A DNA stretch of 64,000 nt. Origin: Skeletonema tropicum. Taxonomy: Eukaryota > Bacillariophyta > Thalassiosirophyceae > Thalassiosirales > Thalassiosiraceae. The stretch spans positions 1,674,001-1,738,000 of the forward strand of contig CM074144.1 of assembly GCA_037178625.1 (NCBI GenBank), in the 5' to 3' direction. The translations under genes were made by a program, and so were the position numbers. Positions 31,284 to 41,618 of this stretch are shown one piece after another (the first letter of the stretch is position 1; every line of letters starts with the position of its first letter). The notes below the pieces were generated by a model. It did no database searches. It worked only from the letters and a program-made list of their open reading frames with translations, and was not told where the DNA came from.

Positions 31284-31842
31284 AAATTCTCAAGTCATTG
31301 CATGCACTTGCACCCATAACCTAAGATATTTGTAAACATCATGTGAACAATGATTAGTTAGTTCTACACACGAATCTCGAGCTCTGCGTGACCTCACAGT
31401 CTACTTACGAGTGGTCTCTAGAGAGAGAGAGAGGGAGTTTGAACTTCCGCGACTTGAAGCGATCAGACCGTGCGCCTTTAAAACATCACTTCCGTGACCG
31501 TATTTGCACCCCTGCAGAAGGCGATACATCAGTGGCAGGTTGTCCGCCCGACCGTCAAGCGTGAAGACAGATTTCGATTTCGAGCTCGTCCAAGCGTCAG
31601 TTCTCGAATTTCTTTTGCTTGAGAAGATGAGAAGCGCTTTTCTAAGTCAAAAGTCAAAAGGACAGTTTCAGTTGTTGCACAAAGGAATCTGTATCCACAT
31701 TGACTCGACTCCGCTGATCACACTTTTTCATTCCCAGTTAGTAGCATAGCCAGCTTGCGTTGTCAAAGAGCAAGCAACGCATTACATGCAAGCCCCACAC
31801 ACATGCAAGCAAGACCAGATCCGACCCTACCCAAGCTATTCA
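31284..31842. other. non-coding spacer upstream of protease copy 3
   Basis: Contains a short (GA)n tract at 31418-31434 and, near 31720, ctgatcacactttttca, the inverted counterpart of a motif upstream of copies 1 and 2. No gene. Confidence 0.5.
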
Positions 31843-31880
31843 GTGGGATCGATCGACAAAATCGTCCAATCGATCCCATC
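31843..31880. promoter_or_regulatory. palindromic element upstream of protease copy 3
   Basis: gtgggatcgatcgac and caatcgatcccatc face each other across about 9 bp. Same location (about 100 bp before the ATG) as in copies 1 and 2. Confidence 0.5.
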
Positions 31881-31978
31881 GGCAGCTCATAAATTAAATT
31901 GGAAATCGGATGCAACAACATCGTTTCAGTTGCTATCACCACTACCATCTCACAACAACAACTTGCTCTTCTTACAAA

Positions 31979-33469
31979 ATGTCTTGCAAAGCAATCGCAC
32001 TCCTATCTCTCCTCGCTGCTGCTGCACCCACTTCCGCCTATATCCGCGGCGCCAGCACCACCTACAACAAGCTCGATCGTGTCCAAAACAACATAATCCA
32101 GCACCCAAATCAACGCCAACATCAACGTAAACGTGACCTACGCCACCACAAAATCATCGGTGGAGATGAAGCAACCGAAGATCGCTACTCCTACGCCGTC
32201 TCCCTCAATGATGATTGGGGACACTTTTGCGGCGGGTCAATGATTGCTCGTGACGTCGTACTATCTGCGGCACACTGTCAGGGCGGCCAGTATCAAGTCA
32301 CTGTCGGACGGCATGGGTTGACTGATGAGGATGGAGAAACGATTGATGTTGAAACGGAGATTCCTCATCCAGATTATGATGATGCTACTACCGATAATGA
32401 CTTTATGTTATTGTTCTTGAAGGATAGTGTGACTGTGGACGTCAAGATGGTTAATGTCAACGATGATGCGAGTGTTCCTGAAGTTGGTGATCCAGTAACT
32501 GTTGTTGGATGGGGAGATACTGATATTGATGAGGAAGAGATGGAAATGCCCACCCATTTGCAGGAGGTGGAAGTCAACGCTATAACCAATGAAGAATGCA
32601 AAGCAAGCGATGGTCCGTACGGAAGTTACGAAGAATCAGGAGGTGTTACTGACAACATGTTGTGTGCCAGAGAAGAAGGGGGTGGTGAAGACTCCTGTCA
32701 AGGAGATTCAGGGGGACCTCTTGTGATTAGGGGCACAGATCCTAATGGAGCTGATGACATTCAGGTTGGAGTGGTGTCATGGGGCTTTGGCTGTGCGATG
32801 GCTGAATACCCTGGTGTATATGCAAGGGTGTCAAGTCAATATGAATGGATCCGAACAGCCGTTTGTCAGAACTCCAAGAGCGATCACGGCTTCAACTGTG
32901 ACGATGTGCCTGGGACTGTTACTGAGGCTTACCTGCCTGAGGATGCAGTTGCTTTCGTTGATGCAATAGCAAGCACTGCAGACAACGATGTAAGCTCAGG
33001 CGCATGGACGAATTTGTTCAGCGAATTTTTCACTTTTGGATATGGCGCCGCCTTTGATCACGTCGGAAATGATGCTAGGCATTATTTGGTTGCAGAATCA
33101 AAGCAAGGTGTAGTACTTATTGGTGGTGGAGCAGATGGGAAATCAACATTTCAATCCCACAAACTGGTCTCTGATGATGGATCACACTCCTTCTTCAAGA
33201 TTACAGCAACTGTCCGAGCCACTCAGATGGAGCAGGGCGATGATTTCTGTATAGAATTTCAAGGAAATAATGATCAGAGTGGCCAAAAGTGCTGGAGGGC
33301 GTCATATGAGCTCCAAAACGATGAATGGATCACATTATCTTATCATTTTGATGCAGTGGCGGTTGATGAGCTGCAAGTACGTCTTCGTGTCGATTTAGTT
33401 GATGCAGTAGACAAGGCCTATGCTGGCCTCTTCATTGATGAGTTTATAATTGATGCGGAACAGAGATAG
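31979..33469 (+). CDS. secreted trypsin-like serine protease, copy 3, 496 aa
   Basis: The open frame starts at 31910, but the ATG at 31979 (MSCKAIALLSLLAAAAPTSA) starts the signal peptide. The activation site is again HHKIIGGDEA; the triad is His99, Asp141 and Ser244 (SCQGDSGGP), with Asp at the specificity position. Unlike copies 1 and 2 it has an insert of about 30 residues between the protease and C-terminal domains (GTVTEAYLPEDAVAFVDAIA...), and the C-terminal domain has diverged more (KSTFQSHKLVSDDGSHSFFK). It is on the opposite strand, about 11 kb from copy 2. With copy 2 broken, copies 1 and 3 are the functional candidates. Likely substrates are extracellular proteins. Confidence 0.9.
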   Translation: MSCKAIALLSLLAAAAPTSAYIRGASTTYNKLDRVQNNIIQHPNQRQHQRKRDLRHHKIIGGDEATEDRYSYAVSLNDDWGHFCGGSMIARDVVLSAAHCQGGQYQVTVGRHGLTDEDGETIDVETEIPHPDYDDATTDNDFMLLFLKDSVTVDVKMVNVNDDASVPEVGDPVTVVGWGDTDIDEEEMEMPTHLQEVEVNAITNEECKASDGPYGSYEESGGVTDNMLCAREEGGGEDSCQGDSGGPLVIRGTDPNGADDIQVGVVSWGFGCAMAEYPGVYARVSSQYEWIRTAVCQNSKSDHGFNCDDVPGTVTEAYLPEDAVAFVDAIASTADNDVSSGAWTNLFSEFFTFGYGAAFDHVGNDARHYLVAESKQGVVLIGGGADGKSTFQSHKLVSDDGSHSFFKITATVRATQMEQGDDFCIEFQGNNDQSGQKCWRASYELQNDEWITLSYHFDAVAVDELQVRLRVDLVDAVDKAYAGLFIDEFIIDAEQR

Positions 33470-34110
33470 ACTGCTTGCATGCAGCAGCGACTTGGGCTAG
33501 AGATGATATATATGATTAAAAGATAGATTGTAATGATAGAACTGTTTGCTTCAAATACGACGTTTTTGTAATACAACTCTATATGCAAGAGCCATCACCC
33601 GAAGCTGTTCAGTTCCTCTAAATTTCATAAGCCTTTCCTGCAGTATCACACGCGGAGAATAGTACAGAAGATGACCCTCTTACCAGTGGCTGTAAAAGCA
33701 TGTAAATTGTGGCCATATCATTTGACAAAATGTTCGAATCAGAGCACGAAGAGTACCTTGTTGCATGCTAACTGAATGCTTTAGTCTATGTTTTATGTAA
33801 CTATCTTTCTCTCTCCCCACGCAACAGATATAACGTCGACCAAGTAAGTCCCCTCATCCAATATATATCATCTTCATGATTTCCTGCGCGGTCAATGACA
33901 TAGCATTTGTCGTCAAAGAGTACGCATCTTCCAATTCCGTCCTAAAATCTCACAAGGTCTGCACAAACGGTTACTTTTAACGTTCTTTCCTCATCCTGAC
34001 TATGACATGTATGTACTTCAAATAATTATCTAGATCCGTCTTGGATTCCACATCTACCATACGTCCAAATCTAACTTCGTCCAGTTGTAAGTGGTGGTCG
34101 GACACGCAAA
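33470..34110. other. non-coding spacer
   Basis: The first 120 bp match the 3' flanks of the other protease copies (tagattgtaatgatagaa, tacgacgtttttgtaat). The rest has no supported feature. Confidence 0.5.
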
Positions 34111-35469
34111 CTAGGGTGTTCTTTGGTGTAAGGTGTTTGGCAAGAGATCAAACGTGGCCGAATCCTCCGAACCAGACGACAGTGGTGGACTTTTCTCACT
34201 TGACGTGGAAGGTTTGATATCTTCATTCCCAGTGGTAGATGCAGAGTCTGCAATATTGATTGCTCCTGCACTTGGATTCACTGCCACTGGATTGTTAGTA
34301 AAAGGAAGAAAAGATGGGTAGTGCACCTCTTGCTGGTTTGGCTGCATCATCTGTAGCTGCTGCTGATTTTGTTGCATCATCAGTTGCTGTTGCTGTTGCT
34401 GCTGTTGCTGCTGTAGGTATGGTGAATATCCTTGCTGCTGCTGCTGCTGCTGCTGCTGTTGCGGTTGCAGATAGGATGGGTATGCATACTGGGGATACTG
34501 AAAAGCAGGAGGTGCTGACCCAAAGCCACCTCCAAGAGGATGATTAGCTGGTGGAGGAGGTGGCATCATCATATCCATCATTGGCATCGTAGGTTGAAAT
34601 GCGTACTGATTCATCGGTGGTGAAAGTGATAACATGGAGTTCTCTTGCGAATAGTTAGGAAGATAACCATCGTTAATGGCCACATTCGAACCAGACAGAT
34701 TAGTCACAGTATTCATATTCGAAGATTGAGGAGGATACTGAAGAGAAGTTGGCTGCATGTTGTCGATAGATGCAGAAGGCATACCATAACCCTCAGCCGA
34801 TGTTGAAGAGAGATTTTGACCGCCATAACCCTCAGCCGATGTTGAAGAGAGATAGTGGCCACTATTTCTCACCGATAATCTCTGATCACCAACATGTCCA
34901 AAAGCATTAACGTTCCTCCTTCGAGGTTCCGAAGGAGCAAACTTCCTCTTCAACTGTCGTTCATCCTTCATCAACAAAACTAAATCTGGTTGATCCCTAA
35001 TAAAGTGCTCACTACTAAATTCCATCACATTACATTGTCCTCGCTCCGATGATGATAATTTATCAGGTGAACGTTGTTTAATAACGCTGAATCCCCATCG
35101 GCGCATCCTTCGGATGAAGGAAACAAATTTTGATTGTTGAAAATACACAGGCATGAGTGTGTTTATGAAGGCTTCCACATCATGAATAATGACGGCGTCA
35201 CCAGTGTCATTCCATGAGATTATGGATGAGTTATTTGGTAGTTCGAGAAGTTTGTAGATCTTTTGGGCAAATGTTTTGCCTTGTAGGAAGGTATGATGAG
35301 TGCTCTCCTCCTCACCGAGGTTTGTTGTGGCGTCGGTGGAACTTCTTGGCGGTGAGAATATTGTCCCGTCATTTGCCTCCACGGGAAATGTAGTACTTAC
35401 CGCGGCGGGTGTAACAGTTGGCGACTTCATGCCTGCATGATCGTCGGTAGGTGGTGGTGTTGATGTCAT
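34111..35469 (-). CDS. heat-shock-factor-type DNA-binding protein, 452 aa
   Basis: The HSF DNA-binding domain covers about residues 60-165: TFAQKIYKLLE, IISWNDTGDAVIIHDVEAF, VYFQQSKFVSFIRRMRRWGF then SVIKQRSPDK, matching the winged helix-turn-helix with the recognition helix ending in the WGF motif. R/M replaces the usual QLN in that helix (FIRRMRRWGF), as in diatom HSF variants. A basic patch (KRKFAPSEPRRR) may be the nuclear signal. The rest is low complexity: two near-identical SSTSAEGYG repeats, and Q-rich tracts around 330-380 (runs of ten glutamines). No hydrophobic heptad oligomerisation domain is obvious. HSF-like genes are expanded in diatoms; targets are unknown. Confidence 0.9.
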   Translation of the reverse strand: MTSTPPPTDDHAGMKSPTVTPAAVSTTFPVEANDGTIFSPPRSSTDATTNLGEEESTHHTFLQGKTFAQKIYKLLELPNNSSIISWNDTGDAVIIHDVEAFINTLMPVYFQQSKFVSFIRRMRRWGFSVIKQRSPDKLSSSERGQCNVMEFSSEHFIRDQPDLVLLMKDERQLKRKFAPSEPRRRNVNAFGHVGDQRLSVRNSGHYLSSTSAEGYGGQNLSSTSAEGYGMPSASIDNMQPTSLQYPPQSSNMNTVTNLSGSNVAINDGYLPNYSQENSMLSLSPPMNQYAFQPTMPMMDMMMPPPPPANHPLGGGFGSAPPAFQYPQYAYPSYLQPQQQQQQQQQQGYSPYLQQQQQQQQQQLMMQQNQQQLQMMQPNQQEVHYPSFLPFTNNPVAVNPSAGAINIADSASTTGNEDIKPSTSSEKSPPLSSGSEDSATFDLLPNTLHQRTP

Positions 35470-35660
35470 GGATGACGAGAGATTGCTCTTTCGCCTTCAA
35501 GGTATGTGCATCAATTATATCTTGTGCTGCATTGGAGAAGCGATATGTTCGACGAATCATTTTTCATCCATACATTATCCGCCGTTTGAACCATCTTTCT
35601 CCTTAAAAATGCATTGGCTGCCTCAAGAAGCCGTTTCAAGAAGCTTGAGGCAGCCACCGC
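35470..35660. other. short spacer with a 13-bp-arm hairpin
   Basis: tggctgcctcaag (35615-35627) and cttgaggcagcca (35644-35656) form a hairpin with a 16-bp loop. It lies in the promoter region upstream of the HSF gene and at the 3' end of the interrupted ORF, so it could be a 3'-end signal or a small foldback. Confidence 0.5.
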
Positions 35661-36580
35661 TTACATACTAATGCATCTTTGATTCGTTGAGAATTCGGCC
35701 CACGTGTGTTCAAATGTGCGTCCGATAGCTGGCCAATTTTCATGCTTATCTGCCAGATAGGAAGTATCTCTAGAACTTTGTCGCATCGTAGGCGTTGGTG
35801 GCGGTGGCCAATGGATCACAAGCTTTAACGCCATCATCTCAGAACTAGCCCACGCCAATGGCCCTTCCATTGTGTGTGGTTTTGCGGCCTCAAGGTGGCG
35901 AATGAATAGGAGGGGTGATCCCGTACGTAGAACCATACTAATTCCTAAATGTAACAGATTTGTCCGCCGGCTGATTTGGATTTTTACCCGTGTAACAGCT
36001 GCCGCGAGTTCTACTGCCGCCAGTTGAATTCCGCTTGTTACCCGTGTAACAATCTCACGGACACAGCTTGGTGATGTTAGTGGGAGAGATAAGGAGAGAC
36101 ACCCATCCGAAACGAATCTGTGACATGACACATGACACAATTGTCCGTGAGATTGTTACCGTAACCGATTTCTCGTAGGTCTGGTATGTTTCTACATAGG
36201 AACGCCGCCGCCGCCAGAGATGTGAATTTTACCCGTGTAACAATCTCACGGACGGGTTCTGATCACCCCTCCTGAATGTATGAATGAAAAGTGGCGAGAG
36301 GGAAACTATCCACGAAAGGGTGCCAGAAGCCCACGTACCGTTTCGTACATACTTTCTTCCCGGAATCTATTCCTATCGTGTAAATCTGTAAATCTGCGAT
36401 GCGGGCCATTTCTTGTCTTGCGTGGAGAATTGCCCACGATTGGGTACTAATTCCCATGGTATAATTTTGCGATGCGGGCCTTTCTTCTTTCCCCTTTATT
36501 GGCGCGCATTTCCAAATTTTGAAAGTGAAAATTCTCAACTCAACGCATGCTTGTGAGAGAGATAGTACCGCTGTTGGCAA
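35661..36580 (-). pseudogene. possible unknown gene split by a MITE
   Basis: Two minus-strand frames, 36580-36274 (ending DSFPLATFHSYI) and 35907-35661 (RHLEAAKPHTMEGPLAW to STNQRCISM), join in the same phase when the MITE at 35908-36273 and one target copy are removed, giving about 180 codons without a stop. Phase keeping across the insertion favours real coding sequence, but no motif is recognised and composition is ordinary. It lies head-to-head with the gene at 36744. If coding, it is disrupted; the element itself introduces the stop of the upstream part. Confidence 0.35.
35900..36281. mobile_element. hAT-like MITE, 366 bp, imperfect 8-bp TSD
   Basis: TIRs AGGAGGGGTGATC (35908-35920) and GATCACCCCTCCT (36261-36273) are flanked by GAATGAAT and GAATGTAT, an 8-bp TSD with one mismatch. 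Inside, the motif acccgtgtaacaatctcacgga occurs twice direct (about 36038 and 36230) and once inverted (about 36147). Non-coding. Confidence 0.75.
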
Positions 36581-36743
36581 ATCAGGGACTGCTGGGTAGG
36601 TACTGCCTGTCTATTCCTTTCAGCACATTCCTTTCATGTTACCGATCGAGCCGATGCCATCTTGGTCACATCTTGTATCACTTCTATTGGGAAGCTTTTG
36701 TTCTGATAGTATCGTTTGAAGATTAGTTGTTGGGGCCGGAACG

Positions 36744-37559
36744 ATGGCCGACGAAGCATCAGCCAATGTCATCCCAAAAGATGACGACGAATCCGCAGCT
36801 AACACTGATGGTATGGTGAAGTGGAGAGGAAACTACGTGCCGAAGGAAGAAGCCAAAGCACTCCGTCACGTATTTGACGAGTTAAAAGATCACTTTGGAC
36901 ACCAAAAGGCCGATCCGATGGTTAAGGTTAACGTCGCAAGTCTGGAACATCCAGGCAGTGGTCCGGTGTGGCGTGGCAATCTGGACTTCACCTACCAGAT
37001 TGATGGCGAGCACTGCAATCTAGGTTTCATCGGGATGGACGTCTGTGTCGATCTCATCCCCAAGCGCATAACAAAAGACGGCGAGTTGTTGTTAAAAGAT
37101 TACGGAAATACCTGGCTGTACGTATACCTGCCACAAGAGACACTCAATAAGTTCAAACAATACGTCAAGACCGGCACGGGATGGAGTGTAAGCACCGAGG
37201 GGACAGTCGAGGATCACAATAGAGATTTGGTGGCAATCGAGGCAAAGTTGCATCATCTTGCTGGACAACCAAAGCCTAGCTTTTGGGTTGCAAAGGATAG
37301 AGACGCCTCGATAGAAGACATGTCCTTCTCACGAGTTGGGAGCGTTCAAGAAGTGAATGAATCCTCTGAGCAGCAGCGTGTACATCGAGGGATTGGGATC
37401 TTTTCGGTATCGATGGAGGTGGAGGGGACACCAAACTTCAAGCCAACTCCTGGTACGAGGGATGAAGTCAATCTCTGTTTTACGCTTGTGAGTGTTCGTA
37501 CATGGGGTGTTACGGATTGTGTCGCACCTATTGTTTATGCACCAAGCAAATGGTTTTAA
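36744..37559 (+). CDS. hypothetical protein, 271 aa
   Basis: It starts MADEASANVIPKDDD in a good context (acgATGGCC). A charged N-terminus (1-25) is followed by MVKWRGNYVPKEEAKALRHV, a predicted mixed alpha/beta body with GNLDFTYQIDGEHCNLGFIG and NTWLYVYLPQETLNKFKQYV, and a C-terminal part with FTLVSVRTWGVTDCVAPIVY ending SKWF. No signal peptide or membrane segment. I do not recognise the family. The last 30 or so codons and the 3' flank are copied in degenerate form at 56790-57060, and the 3' flank alone at about 44700-44880 and 47540-47720, always beside an LRR gene. Confidence 0.75.
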   Translation: MADEASANVIPKDDDESAANTDGMVKWRGNYVPKEEAKALRHVFDELKDHFGHQKADPMVKVNVASLEHPGSGPVWRGNLDFTYQIDGEHCNLGFIGMDVCVDLIPKRITKDGELLLKDYGNTWLYVYLPQETLNKFKQYVKTGTGWSVSTEGTVEDHNRDLVAIEAKLHHLAGQPKPSFWVAKDRDASIEDMSFSRVGSVQEVNESSEQQRVHRGIGIFSVSMEVEGTPNFKPTPGTRDEVNLCFTLVSVRTWGVTDCVAPIVYAPSKWF

Positions 37560-37795
37560 GGCAAAGAAGGTTTGTCTTTGTAGTAAAGTTGGTGCAGTGT
37601 GTGTAGTGCATACGTGTTTTAAACGGGGGTTCAACAAAGATGAGACCTGTCATGAATCCAATTTATTTTCATAATAAGTTCCATTACATATAAACTTTAC
37701 TCCCACATTGAAAAGATAGAAATTGTGTTTTTCATCTCTTGAGAGAGATGTACCAAAAAATGTATCCCTATGCACTGATATTTTAGAGAACGACG

Positions 37796-40789
37796 TTAAA
37801 CAAACGGATTCGCATGATGTTCATAGTTACGCCATTCCGGTTCATGTTGCTCCCCCAACTCTTCATCATCACCAGTCTTTTTTTTGTAGCCAGACTTTAC
37901 CCATCTGTGACTCGCGTCAAATGCAAAGCCAGCTTGAGTAAGCTTTAGAGCTTGCTCGGCAGTCAAGGTTCCGTATTGTTTCTTGTCTGTGACGCCAGTG
38001 TAATTCTTGTAGGCCTGCCTCATCCTCACTACCCATTTCCCAAGGTGATGATCTTCTCCTCCATCTCTTGGCACATAGGGGTGGCCATGTGCCTCCTTCC
38101 ATGCGATGAATTCTGCCAATTTATCATCGAACGACTTCCCTTTCCCAGCACGCAATCTTGCTTTATCCGCTTCCGTAAGTCTGCGTCCTGCTCGGAAGAC
38201 AAATCCAATATTTCGTAACTTCTCCTCTCGCTCGTCTGGCATATTATGCTTCGCGTGGCCATCTGCCTTTCTCAAGTAAGCAGCTCGCTGCTTGCTTACC
38301 CAATAACCAAGTTTTTCGTGAGTGATGGGAGGGTCTTTTCCATGTTCAGCTCGATAACTACTAAGGCTCTGGAACATTTCCTCCCACGGTGCTTCCTTCT
38401 GTGGTGGGTCTCCAAAATCAAACCCCACCCTCACAAGTTTACGGAGCCTATCAGATGTTAGGTACTGAGACTTCTCTCCACGGTTCATCCGATTATTGTC
38501 ATACCTTACCGTCCGTGCCCAGCCAATCAGTTCCTTGTTTATCCCTTCACCGGGTTTGAATTTACTCGGTACCTTGGATTTACCAGTGCGTTGCTTGTAC
38601 TCTCTGAATCTTTCCAAGTTGGCATCAAAATTTCCATCAAAGCAGAAACCCAGCCCTTCTAGAATGCTAAGCTTTTCCTTCTCAATATCTGATAGAGCTC
38701 TCGTCCCATTAACACGATCGTTGTAAAGTGATCTCATACGTTTTACAAACATTCCAAGTACCTTGTCATGATCGGGAATGTTCATGTGTCCATCATTGGC
38801 AACTTTGAATTCTCGACACTGCTCAATCCTATGATCCCATATCATCCTAATGTTCTGATTGGTTGATGACAATCCCTCGGCAGCTTCGATGTCGTTGAGT
38901 AATTCTTCTCCTTCATTGTTGTCAATGCTACCAAAATCAAACCCCATCTCTTCCAATATTTCCAGCTCATGACCATAAGTACGAAGCCTTGCGGGTTGAA
39001 CCCCCGCACCACCGCTTAAAAATATCTGGTAATTTCTCCTCATTAGTTTCGCCCACGATGCGAGACCATACTCATCTTTAGCTTCTGCCAATATATTTAG
39101 ATGACCATGCTCAACTTTGAATGCGTGACACAACTTCAAACGCTCTTCAAATGTGATTATCTTGTACTTCTTTTTGGGAGCTGGCTTCCATTCATCGTCG
39201 GCACCATCATCCTCATAGCTTTTATCATCGGCATCATCATCCTCATCGTCTTCATCGTCATTGTCCTCCTCGTCATCACTCCGCAACTGATACATTTTGG
39301 GTAATTTTGGTACAGACGTGTTGTCTCCAGCTTCTTCGGGGTCTTTTTCTCCTTCTTCAACTGCCCGTTTGGTTGCACTGCCACTAGCAGGAGTTAAAGT
39401 ATTGTTACCTTCGCCATTGTTATCAGCAAGCTCAACACTGTCGTTTGCCGGTGTATCCCCCCCTTCATCATCAACTGCTCCTACTCCTCCTTCAGCCGCA
39501 GCAGCACGTCGTGATACAGAACTCCTACGACCCTTGGCAGTGGTACGTATAAATTTCCTTTCATATGGATTGCCTACAATCACCTCCACCTTCTTCCGTT
39601 TCGGTTTCGGTGGCGGCGAGGGATTTTCTTCACCATTGGCGATTGCCTTTAATGTTTCAGCGGCATTATCAGCATCACGTTGTTCCTTCCGTGCCTTTTT
39701 GTACTTTTCTCGTCGTTCCTTTTGACCAGTGGAGAAGTCGTACAGTGGTTCCGCTGCTTTTTCCGAGTGAAGTTTCATCCATTCTTCAAATCCCTTCTCC
39801 AGAGATGGAGTATTAGTATTTTGCGTAGCCGGCGCAGCTACTACTACTTGTTGTTGGTTCATCTGCGCCAATTGCACAGCAGTATGGTTGTTGTCTCTGA
39901 CCTTCTTACATTCTACCTCCCAAGCAACACTCGTCAAAAAAGGAAAGTCTCTTGTAGCTGCAGTAAAGAACTGTGCCTGATCCAAACTCCAATTGGCAAT
40001 GGAAATATTACGCTGTACCATATATGTCGCCACCTGATGAATTACTTGGTCTTTCATCAATGATGTTAGCATGGACAATTGTGACAATGCAACGGATGCT
40101 GAAACCACCTCAAAGCGACGTGTGCCATCAACTGGAGTAATTGCTTTCAAATCTTGTAGAGATGTTACCAACTTGCCATTGTTGGTCACGATTCGATCTC
40201 CGACTTCAATTTGATCACTAAAACGACATACGGGCTGGTTGATTCCAGTGATGAGGGCGCCCTTGTACTCTTGAGCGTTAAATTTCACAAAAATACCAAG
40301 TTTTTCATTTGCTTGCAATACTGGAATTATTACAGTTTTGGTATCCTCCCCATGGTGTATTCCGGAATAGTTTGCTTGCTGTTGCTGTCCCCCCTTTTCC
40401 ATTGGTTGTTGTGCAGTGGTTGTTGCTGGTTGCTGCTGTCCCTTCTTGCCCTTCTTTTGCTGTGCTCCCCCACTGTTTTTTGATTGCTTTTTTCCTTCCA
40501 AAATAAGCTCTTTTGCACCATGCCTCCAGCAAACTCCTTCTCTAATAGCCAAATTGGTGCATTGAACTACATGACATTTCTTCTTCTCTCGGTTATTGCT
40601 CTTCTTTTTGGTCGTATTATCAGATGATGCAGTTTTTTTCGCCGGGAATGTCTTCGGGGTTATGGCTTTGGTTGTTTTTTTGAGAGTAGTTGTTTTTTTG
40701 ACAGCAGCAGCAGACGCGGCTTTAGCCGGAGAGGACTTGGGGACTGCCTTTGGCTCTTTTGGAACCTCCCTTGGGACCGCCTTCGGCAT
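37796..40789 (-). CDS. helicase-associated (HA) repeat protein with PDZ-like region, 997 aa
   Basis: The ATG at 40789 (MPKAVPREVPKEPKAVPKSS) is preferred over an in-frame ATG 30 bp upstream. Residues 1-75 are K/A/P-rich and basic, histone-H1-like; CHVVQCTNLAIREGVCWRHG (about 78-100) is a C..C...C..H motif seen in many diatom proteins. A PDZ-like stretch follows (about 170-225: GIFVKFNAQEYKGALITGIN, DQIEVGDRIVTNNGK). After an acidic D/E run (about 510-545) come five HA repeats (about 555-965), each like FEERL..C..FK.EHGHLNI ... LGFDF. HA repeats probably bind DNA. No helicase motor motifs are present, so this is likely a nuclear DNA-binding protein rather than a helicase. Confidence 0.85.
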   Translation of the reverse strand: MPKAVPREVPKEPKAVPKSSPAKAASAAAVKKTTTLKKTTKAITPKTFPAKKTASSDNTTKKKSNNREKKKCHVVQCTNLAIREGVCWRHGAKELILEGKKQSKNSGGAQQKKGKKGQQQPATTTAQQPMEKGGQQQQANYSGIHHGEDTKTVIIPVLQANEKLGIFVKFNAQEYKGALITGINQPVCRFSDQIEVGDRIVTNNGKLVTSLQDLKAITPVDGTRRFEVVSASVALSQLSMLTSLMKDQVIHQVATYMVQRNISIANWSLDQAQFFTAATRDFPFLTSVAWEVECKKVRDNNHTAVQLAQMNQQQVVVAAPATQNTNTPSLEKGFEEWMKLHSEKAAEPLYDFSTGQKERREKYKKARKEQRDADNAAETLKAIANGEENPSPPPKPKRKKVEVIVGNPYERKFIRTTAKGRRSSVSRRAAAAEGGVGAVDDEGGDTPANDSVELADNNGEGNNTLTPASGSATKRAVEEGEKDPEEAGDNTSVPKLPKMYQLRSDDEEDNDDEDDEDDDADDKSYEDDGADDEWKPAPKKKYKIITFEERLKLCHAFKVEHGHLNILAEAKDEYGLASWAKLMRRNYQIFLSGGAGVQPARLRTYGHELEILEEMGFDFGSIDNNEGEELLNDIEAAEGLSSTNQNIRMIWDHRIEQCREFKVANDGHMNIPDHDKVLGMFVKRMRSLYNDRVNGTRALSDIEKEKLSILEGLGFCFDGNFDANLERFREYKQRTGKSKVPSKFKPGEGINKELIGWARTVRYDNNRMNRGEKSQYLTSDRLRKLVRVGFDFGDPPQKEAPWEEMFQSLSSYRAEHGKDPPITHEKLGYWVSKQRAAYLRKADGHAKHNMPDEREEKLRNIGFVFRAGRRLTEADKARLRAGKGKSFDDKLAEFIAWKEAHGHPYVPRDGGEDHHLGKWVVRMRQAYKNYTGVTDKKQYGTLTAEQALKLTQAGFAFDASHRWVKSGYKKKTGDDEELGEQHEPEWRNYEHHANPFV

Positions 40790-41618
40790 GGTCGATGTTG
40801 GAAAATTGATATGATGCACCTATGCTTGATTTCACCGCAGACCGCAGGCATTAATTAATACACATCATGGACGCATGTTGCCAGTTTTATGTTTTATGCC
40901 TACTTACGTGGGGAAGGATAGGACTGCTACCGCGATGAGCGATGAGAAAATCGCACTATCTCTAGGCAACACCGCACAAAAAATAGACAAAACACCATGT
41001 GAGTATGCCCTCCATAGAGTGCACCTATCAACATGTTGAACCCAAACAAATATCCAGAAACCCTTGGAGAAATATTCAAATACAATTATTAATTAGTTGA
41101 CCGACTTATAGCTATTAGGTAAAGCGTAAGCACTGGTCCAAAATGGCCTATTTCACCTAGTAATTACTTATAGTGATTCTATATATGACGCATGCGTATT
41201 TGAGCACCTTTGCAGCCACTGTAATGCGAGTATAGTATACGATGACTCCCAGCGGCTTAATCGAAAGGTAATAACATGTGCTATCGACTTATGGTCGGTG
41301 CAGGTAGGTAGAGGGTCGATGTTGAGTGTAGTGAGGCACTAGTTTCAGTCAGATGTGTGTTATGTGCGTAGACTAGCAAAATATTTTTGGTGCGATTATA
41401 GCTTGATTTGAGCAGAGGAATGTGCTTTGTTACAATCTGCGAAGCTCGCGCAGCGAGCTGAGCACATCCATCCCCACTCATGGTTGTCAGCCCAAGGTAG
41501 AAATGGAGAGACTTGCACTCAGTTTGCCATGCTCACTCAGATACTACAGTTGTAGTATAATTGAACAATCCAGTGTCGTACAATGTCGATCGTAGTAAAA
41601 TTAATTTAACCGCGTCAT
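40790..41618. other. non-coding spacer
   Basis: No supported gene or repeat. The minus-strand frame at 41281-41481 has no recognisable content. Confidence 0.5.

Noticed and set aside
34314..34547. Alanine/valine-rich ORF on the plus strand
   Set aside because: Antisense of the polyglutamine tracts of the HSF-like gene; composition follows from CTG/GCT repeats.
39101..40506. Several plus-strand hydrophobic ORFs
   Set aside because: Shadows of the HA-repeat protein; the acidic and lysine-rich runs give hydrophobic antisense frames.
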